Assembly (NCBI GenBank): GCA_002372315.1
Contig: DFFU01000017.1
Coordinates: forward strand, 1-53,226
DNA: 53,226 bases
Source: Alphaproteobacteria bacterium UBA3768
GTDB lineage: Bacteria > Pseudomonadota > Alphaproteobacteria > CAAHEQ01 > UBA3637
Direction of reading: 5' to 3'
This document shows, piece by piece, positions 49,470-53,226 of this stretch. The position numbers and the translations under genes were made by a program. The notes under the pieces were generated by a model, which saw nothing but the letters and a program-made list of their open reading frames with translations, did not search any database and had not been told where the DNA came from. The number at the start of each line of letters is the position of its first letter. Within the stretch, counting starts at the first letter, position 1.

Positions 49470-49826
49470 ATGCAAGATAAACGTGGAATAAAACGCCGTT
49501 GCCCCAAATGTGGTGCATTTTTTTATGATATGGGGAAAAAGAAATTTTCATGTCCTAAATGTGGTGAAGAATATGATGAATCAACCTATCAATCGGAAAA
49601 AGAAAAAAGTTTGGACAAGCTATTGAAAAAGGAATCCACACATCTTAACGCAGATGAAATTGACACAGAAACATTGTTGGAAATGACAAAATCTATTTCT
49701 GAGGATACGGATAACAAAAATAAAGATGATATGATGGATATGGAAGAAACGGATACATCTGATTTGGGTGAAATCAATGATTATCTGGATGATTATTCAT
49801 CAGAGGATAAGGAATTTGATGGCTAA
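49470..49826 (+). CDS. FYDLN-acid domain protein (TIGR02300 type)
   Basis: 118 residues. Two CPKC pairs (RCPKCGAFFYDMG and SCPKCGEEYDES) form a zinc ribbon, then a Lys-rich middle and a long Asp/Glu tail (DDYSSEDKEFDG). This layout is a small family found mainly in alphaproteobacteria, of unknown function, possibly nucleic-acid or rRNA linked. ATG 49470 has AAAGGA at normal spacing; earlier in-frame ATGs do not. The stop overlaps the yqgE start by 8 nt. Confidence 0.85.
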   Translation: MQDKRGIKRRCPKCGAFFYDMGKKKFSCPKCGEEYDESTYQSEKEKSLDKLLKKESTHLNADEIDTETLLEMTKSISEDTDNKNKDDMMDMEETDTSDLGEINDYLDDYSSEDKEFDG

Positions 49827-50397
49827 CGAATTATCGCCCTTTACATCTATGGTGGGGTCTTTATTGGTGGCAATGCCCCAGATGGAAGACCCTTATTTTC
49901 AAAGGGCTGTCGTTTATTTAACACACCATAACCAATCCGAAGGTGCGCGAGGGATTGTTATCAATAAGCCTACCTCAAAAATTACTTGTCAGGAAATTTT
50001 GGATCAATTAAAGATGCCCAGTGCAGAAACGAATGCTTTTCCCCCCGTTCTTATTGGGGGACCTGATCACAGGTTGCAGGGGTTTATTTTGCACACACCT
50101 GAAGTTTTTTATCCAGAAACACAAAAAATTACAGATGATATCTGTTTAACAACAACCCAAGAAATATTGGGTGAAATTGCTTTAGGGCATCGTCCGAACC
50201 AGTATTTGGTTGCCATTGGTTGTGCCACGTGGGCGCCCAGTCAGATGGAAGAAGAATTAATGGGAAATTTATGGTTGTCAGTACCTGCAAATAAGGAAGT
50301 CTTATTTGAAACACCCTATGAAAAAAAATGGGAAAAAGCCATCAATTTATTGGGGTTTTCAGCTAACCTTTTTGCGCCAAAGGCCGGCAAAGCTTAA
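49819..50397 (+). CDS. YqgE/AlgH-family protein (DUF179)
   Basis: 192 residues. Family blocks: GSLLVAMPQMEDPYFQRAVVYL, GARGIVINKPTS, VLIGGPDHRLQGFILHT and YLVAIGCATWAPSQMEEEL, cited by order along the chain. Function is unsettled; the AlgH name comes from a link to alginate control. AAGGA precedes ATG 49819, inside the FYDLN gene. The 3' end overlaps the convergent HAD gene by 35 nt. Confidence 0.92.
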   Translation: MANELSPFTSMVGSLLVAMPQMEDPYFQRAVVYLTHHNQSEGARGIVINKPTSKITCQEILDQLKMPSAETNAFPPVLIGGPDHRLQGFILHTPEVFYPETQKITDDICLTTTQEILGEIALGHRPNQYLVAIGCATWAPSQMEEELMGNLWLSVPANKEVLFETPYEKKWEKAINLLGFSANLFAPKAGKA

Positions 50398-51055
50398 GAT
50401 AGCCTTTTTCTGCTAGCCAATCTTTAACTTCCACAACATTATGAACCTCATGAATCCATTTTAAATCCATGGGCAAGTCTGTAGTAAACTCACAGCGCAT
50501 TCTAAGCGGTAAAACACCGACATTTAATGCGGCATACATATTATAAATACGATCATCAACCAATAATGTTTCTTCTGGATTCAAATCATATTTTTTAAAA
50601 CATTCCAAAAATTTACCCTCTTTGGTTGTATCATGTAAAAATTTTCCATGTCCCACACATTCTATCGTTAAAAAATTCGTCACTGGAGCTAATAATTTAT
50701 TTAAAAATTTTTTCTTAACTTCGGGATCAAAACTGGCGGATAATGTGAACTGACGATATCCCAAATCATTCAATGAGCGCAATGTTTCAACAACATTTGG
50801 GTAAAGGGGGCGATTTTCAAAAAATTCTGAATTATGACAAAAATCGGCATCCATTTGATCCCCCATTGTCGGGTGGCACTTTAAATCCAATGCCCCATAT
50901 TTAGGATTAATTGGTAAAACCTTATCTAAGTCTTGCCATTTTAAGTCTTTATATTGTTCACGGTAAGTAGGATGATTTTTTAAAAAATGATAGTAGGCAT
51001 AATTTAAATCAGCCAAAACACCATCCACATCCCAAAAAATATTTTTAATAATCAT
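50363..51055 (-). CDS. HAD-family hydrolase
   Basis: 230 residues. Motif I DVDGVLAD (D9, D11), motif II TLSASF, motif III Lys near PEVKKKFLNK, and motif IV LLVDDRIYN, all in order, so a phosphatase-like HAD fold is clear. Substrate unknown. The ATG comes right after the U-run of the small lipoprotein's terminator with no Shine-Dalgarno, so expression depends on readthrough or a nearby promoter. It overlaps yqgE by 35 nt at the 3' end. Confidence 0.85.
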   Translation of the reverse strand: MIIKNIFWDVDGVLADLNYAYYHFLKNHPTYREQYKDLKWQDLDKVLPINPKYGALDLKCHPTMGDQMDADFCHNSEFFENRPLYPNVVETLRSLNDLGYRQFTLSASFDPEVKKKFLNKLLAPVTNFLTIECVGHGKFLHDTTKEGKFLECFKKYDLNPEETLLVDDRIYNMYAALNVGVLPLRMRCEFTTDLPMDLKWIHEVHNVVEVKDWLAEKGYLKLCRPLAQKG

Positions 51056-51086
51056 ACAAAAAAAGGGGGCTCAATTCAGAGCCCCA
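51056..51086 (-). terminator. Terminator of the small lipoprotein
   Basis: Minus strand hairpin with GGGGCTC and GAGCCCC arms (51066-51072, 51079-51085), followed by seven U, just before the HAD start. Confidence 0.88.
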
Positions 51087-51092
51087 ACGAAC

Positions 51093-51245
51093 TTATTTGC
51101 AAGGAGATAATACTTCAATAATGGAAATACCCAAGAAAGATTGATTTTCACAAACTTTTTGACTTCCATGATAACCACGAATTCCCATACATGCAGACAG
51201 GGATAATAAGGCTGCAGCCACAATGGTCAATTTAACGAATTTCAT
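51093..51245 (-). CDS. Small lipoprotein, unknown function
   Basis: 50 residues. MKFVKLTIVAAALLSLSAC gives a lipobox at Cys19. The mature part has two more cysteines and a GYHGSQKVCENQSFLG segment. AAAGGA lies 6 nt before ATG 51245; a longer open frame to 51293 is not used. A terminator follows. Size and layout recall the lipoprotein at 46998, but the sequences are not clearly homologous. Confidence 0.65.
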   Translation of the reverse strand: MKFVKLTIVAAALLSLSACMGIRGYHGSQKVCENQSFLGISIIEVLSPCK

Positions 51246-51326
51246 ATTTTTCCTTTTGTTAAAGTTAAACATACATAACACAGTATGCACCATAGAATAA
51301 ACTCAATTAAAATGCAAGTAAAAAAA

Positions 51327-52661
51327 TTAAAATCGCCCAATGGCTCGATACAAAGAGGCCTTGGCGGTTAAGACAGTGTAAAATGAAACAGCTAGTCCTT
51401 GCCGCGCTTCCGCTAATTGTGCCTGAGATGTCAAAAGATTTAAAATACTTTCTTTGCCTGCTTTATAAGAGACAAAGGCCACACGTTCACTTTCTTTGGC
51501 GGATTTTAAAACCTCTTGATTTACCTTATAGGAAGAAACAGCTGTTGTATAATCTTGATAGGCATTATACACCTCTTTCTCAATGGATTCCTTGGTGTCT
51601 TGGGCAAAAGCAACGGATTTTTCATATTGATATTGTGCCCGATCGACATTATAACTGGTTTTAAAGCCATTGAACAAAGGAACAGATAAATTAAGTCCTG
51701 CGTTGGCCGTCATCTGATAGGATTTATTTCCCGACCAATAATCATTATAGCCAGCTGAACCTGAGGCAGATAGGGAAGGATAGTGCCCTGATTTTGCAAT
51801 ATCAATTCCAAAACGGGCTGCCTCTTGAGCACTCAATGCACTTTTCATCTCAGGGCGCAATGCGACGGCAGTTTCAATCATTTGTTGTACCGTCATATCC
51901 GTTTCTAACACTGTAATATCGCGATCTTTTGGGGGTAATGTCAGATTAAATTTTGTGTTTGCAGGCAGGTTTAATAATGCAGCCAATGTTGCTGAAGATT
52001 TTTCTATGGCATTTTGGGCTTGTAAAACAGCTAACTCGGATTTTTGATAGGTTGTTTGAGCCAATAATTTATCACTGAGGGAAACCATACCTAATTGGTA
52101 GCGTTTGGATGTTTCTTCATATGATTTTTTATACGATTTAACAGATTCTTGAGCTGATTTGAGTACCTCTTGATTGGATAGGAGCTCAAAATAGGCCTGA
52201 TTGACATTTAATACTAAATTATGCAAAGCGGCATTATAGGTAAAAGAGTCCGAATCTAAATAGGCTTTCATTTGATCAGTTGTTGCCCCTCGCTTCCCAA
52301 AATCATATAATAACCACGATAAGGCGATATTTCCCGAATAAGGACTGGATGTGTTTTTTTTCTTTTCATCTTGATTTTTCGTGATGGCTTTACGGGCGCT
52401 GGCGGATGCTTCTAATACAGGTAAATAATTCCCTTTTGTTGCACCCAGTTCAGCTTCACGCGCTTTGACTGACATGTAATCACGATTTAATGATGGGTTA
52501 TTGCAAATACCAATTTGTACTAATGTGGGCAAATCCATTTCTTGAGAAATATCATGATCAATACATCCTTCTGGGGCATTTAAAGAATACACAGAAAATG
52601 GATCAATGGCTAAGGCCGGTGTGCTCATCAAAAGAAAAGTTATTAAAAACGGAAAACGCAT
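51327..52661 (-). CDS. TolC-family outer-membrane efflux protein
   Basis: 444 residues. Signal peptide (about 1-18, ALA before IDPFS), then two repeats of the TolC fold with long helices: NPSLNRDYMSVKAREAELGATKGNYLP-type start and a YEKSVAFAQDTKESIEKEVYNAY block, cited by pattern. The C-terminal helix AEARQGLAVSFYTVLTAKASLYRAIGRF is typical. It would form the outer channel of a tripartite pump; no inner-membrane pump or adaptor is next to it. AAAGGAG precedes the ATG. Confidence 0.92.
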   Translation of the reverse strand: MRFPFLITFLLMSTPALAIDPFSVYSLNAPEGCIDHDISQEMDLPTLVQIGICNNPSLNRDYMSVKAREAELGATKGNYLPVLEASASARKAITKNQDEKKKNTSSPYSGNIALSWLLYDFGKRGATTDQMKAYLDSDSFTYNAALHNLVLNVNQAYFELLSNQEVLKSAQESVKSYKKSYEETSKRYQLGMVSLSDKLLAQTTYQKSELAVLQAQNAIEKSSATLAALLNLPANTKFNLTLPPKDRDITVLETDMTVQQMIETAVALRPEMKSALSAQEAARFGIDIAKSGHYPSLSASGSAGYNDYWSGNKSYQMTANAGLNLSVPLFNGFKTSYNVDRAQYQYEKSVAFAQDTKESIEKEVYNAYQDYTTAVSSYKVNQEVLKSAKESERVAFVSYKAGKESILNLLTSQAQLAEARQGLAVSFYTVLTAKASLYRAIGRF

Positions 52662-52797
52662 ACAATACTCCTTTTATGTAAATCTAAAATAAAATGAAAA
52701 TTTTTGCAACAGGAAAATGCTATACTTTTGATGAATTGATTATTCAAATAATCCCTCTTACTTTAAATTTGTCAATTGAATTAAGGGAGGAAAGCCT

Positions 52798-52971
52798 ATG
52801 GCACAAAACAAAGAACAAATCATACGCGAAACAGCCTATTACATGTGGTTGGATGCAGGAAAACCTATGGGGCAGCCAGATGCCTTTTGGTATCAAGCCG
52901 TCATGCGGGTAAATAATCATAATAAAAAATCCGTGAAACCATTTAATCGTCGTCGGATAAAAGAACGATAA
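52798..52971 (+). CDS. Small DUF2934-like protein
   Basis: 57 residues: IIRETAYYMWLDAGKPMGQPDAFWYQAV matches the DUF2934 pattern I-R-x2-AY-x-W-x3-G-P-G...W-x2-A, followed by a basic tail (NRRRIKER). Soluble, function unknown. GGGAGG lies 7 nt before ATG 52798 and a strong terminator follows the stop, so it is a complete single-gene unit. Confidence 0.75.
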   Translation: MAQNKEQIIRETAYYMWLDAGKPMGQPDAFWYQAVMRVNNHNKKSVKPFNRRRIKER

Positions 52972-52982
52972 TTTTTGTTTAT

Positions 52983-53008
52983 CTCGCCCTTCTAGGGCGA
53001 GTTTTTTT
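52983..53008 (+). terminator. Terminator of the DUF2934-like gene
   Basis: Hairpin with CTCGCCCT and AGGGCGAG arms around TCT, followed by seven T, 11 nt past the stop. Confidence 0.95.
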
Positions 53009-53056
53009 ATGGGCGGTAAGATGTATAAATGTTATAAAAAACTCTTATAAATCACC

Positions 53057-53085
53057 TTGACATAATGCCTGATTAGTGCTAGAAA
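53057..53085 (+). promoter_or_regulatory. Promoter of the third prepilin-like gene
   Basis: TTGACA (53057-53062), 17-nt spacer, TAGAAA (53080-53085), ahead of the AAAGGAG ribosome site. Confidence 0.45.
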
Positions 53086-53103
53086 GAAGAAAAGGAGAAG
53101 TCT

Positions 53104-53226
53104 ATGCTTGCGCATGAATATACAATTACCCCCAACACCAAAAAACAAAGCAATCATTATAATTCAAATAGTTATTCAGGTGAGCGTGGTCGTACTCTAA
53201 TTGAACTTATTCTTGTTTTGGTAATA
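53104..53226 (+). CDS. Third prepilin-like protein, cut by window end
   Basis: 41 residues seen. A longer leader than the other two (MLAHEYTITP..., about 28 residues, Asn/Ser-rich) leads to GERGRTLIELILVLVI, a prepilin N-terminus with Glu at +5 and again Arg at +1. AAAGGAG lies 5 nt before ATG 53104. The unusual Arg+1 in all three genes suggests one local pilin or pseudopilin type. The rest is outside the window. Confidence 0.72.
   Translation, partial: MLAHEYTITPNTKKQSNHYNSNSYSGERGRTLIELILVLVI

Overview
The window looks like a chromosomal stretch from an AT-rich, Gram-negative alphaproteobacterium, probably an uncultured host- or gut-associated lineage. Three things point that way: a FYDLN-acid (TIGR02300-type) protein at 49470, a DnaJ-domain protein with an N-terminal Cys/His cluster at 9763, and prepilin-like proteins starting GRSMIEMLGVLAIIG. 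The first two types are largely alphaproteobacterial. Outer-membrane proteins (autotransporter, TolC, beta-barrel) show a Gram-negative envelope. Genes are densely packed: several convergent pairs have touching or overlapping stop codons, and operons use ATGA or TAATG overlaps. The assignment rests on gene content read by eye; no database search was possible.

Layout. 1-4642: a tRNA fragment, comEC with an upstream lipoprotein, recX, a DUF4422 glycosyltransferase and a family-4 uracil-DNA glycosylase. 4612-9639: a five-gene minus-strand operon around a VirD4/TraG-type coupling protein. It holds a large membrane protein, a short paralogue of the coupling protein's own membrane domain, the coupling protein, a protein with a degenerate HNH/LHH-like core, and a SUKH (SMI1/KNR4) protein. 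No other type IV secretion gene is present. This is the best candidate for an undescribed system: an orphan coupling protein with a possible effector and immunity pair. 9763-19138: a DnaJ-domain protein, an OmpA-like barrel, a 1625-residue autotransporter with an ankyrin-like N-terminus, and an AlgI/AlgJ-type polysaccharide O-acetylation pair. 19239-30314: housekeeping genes (pnp, rpsO, leuS, pepN, a Sel1 protein, a divergent murD, DUF502).

30562-31857: two tandem prepilin-like genes sharing a 114-bp perfect repeat, followed by a pair of 28-bp perfect inverted repeats that look like Xer/dif sites. They enclose 234 bp with a promoter-like sequence pointing away from the pilins, which suggests an invertible switch. 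31858-43613: dnaJ-dnaK with a sigma-32-type promoter, a diguanylate cyclase overlapping an FtsB-like gene, an AmpG-like permease, an archaemetzincin-like protease with a perfect consensus promoter, an ABC exporter without the H-loop histidine, typA and greA. 43632-53226: radC, a candidate small RNA or leader next to tRNA-Trp, lemA with an M48 protease, a candidate structured RNA of about 190 nt, rpsA, FYDLN, yqgE, a HAD hydrolase, small lipoproteins, a TolC-family protein, a DUF2934 protein, and the start of a third prepilin-like gene cut by the window end.

Limits. Start codons were revised from ribosome binding sites and overlaps where the sequence supports it. Promoters, terminators and RNA structures were read by eye; in AT-rich DNA, promoter matches can occur by chance.
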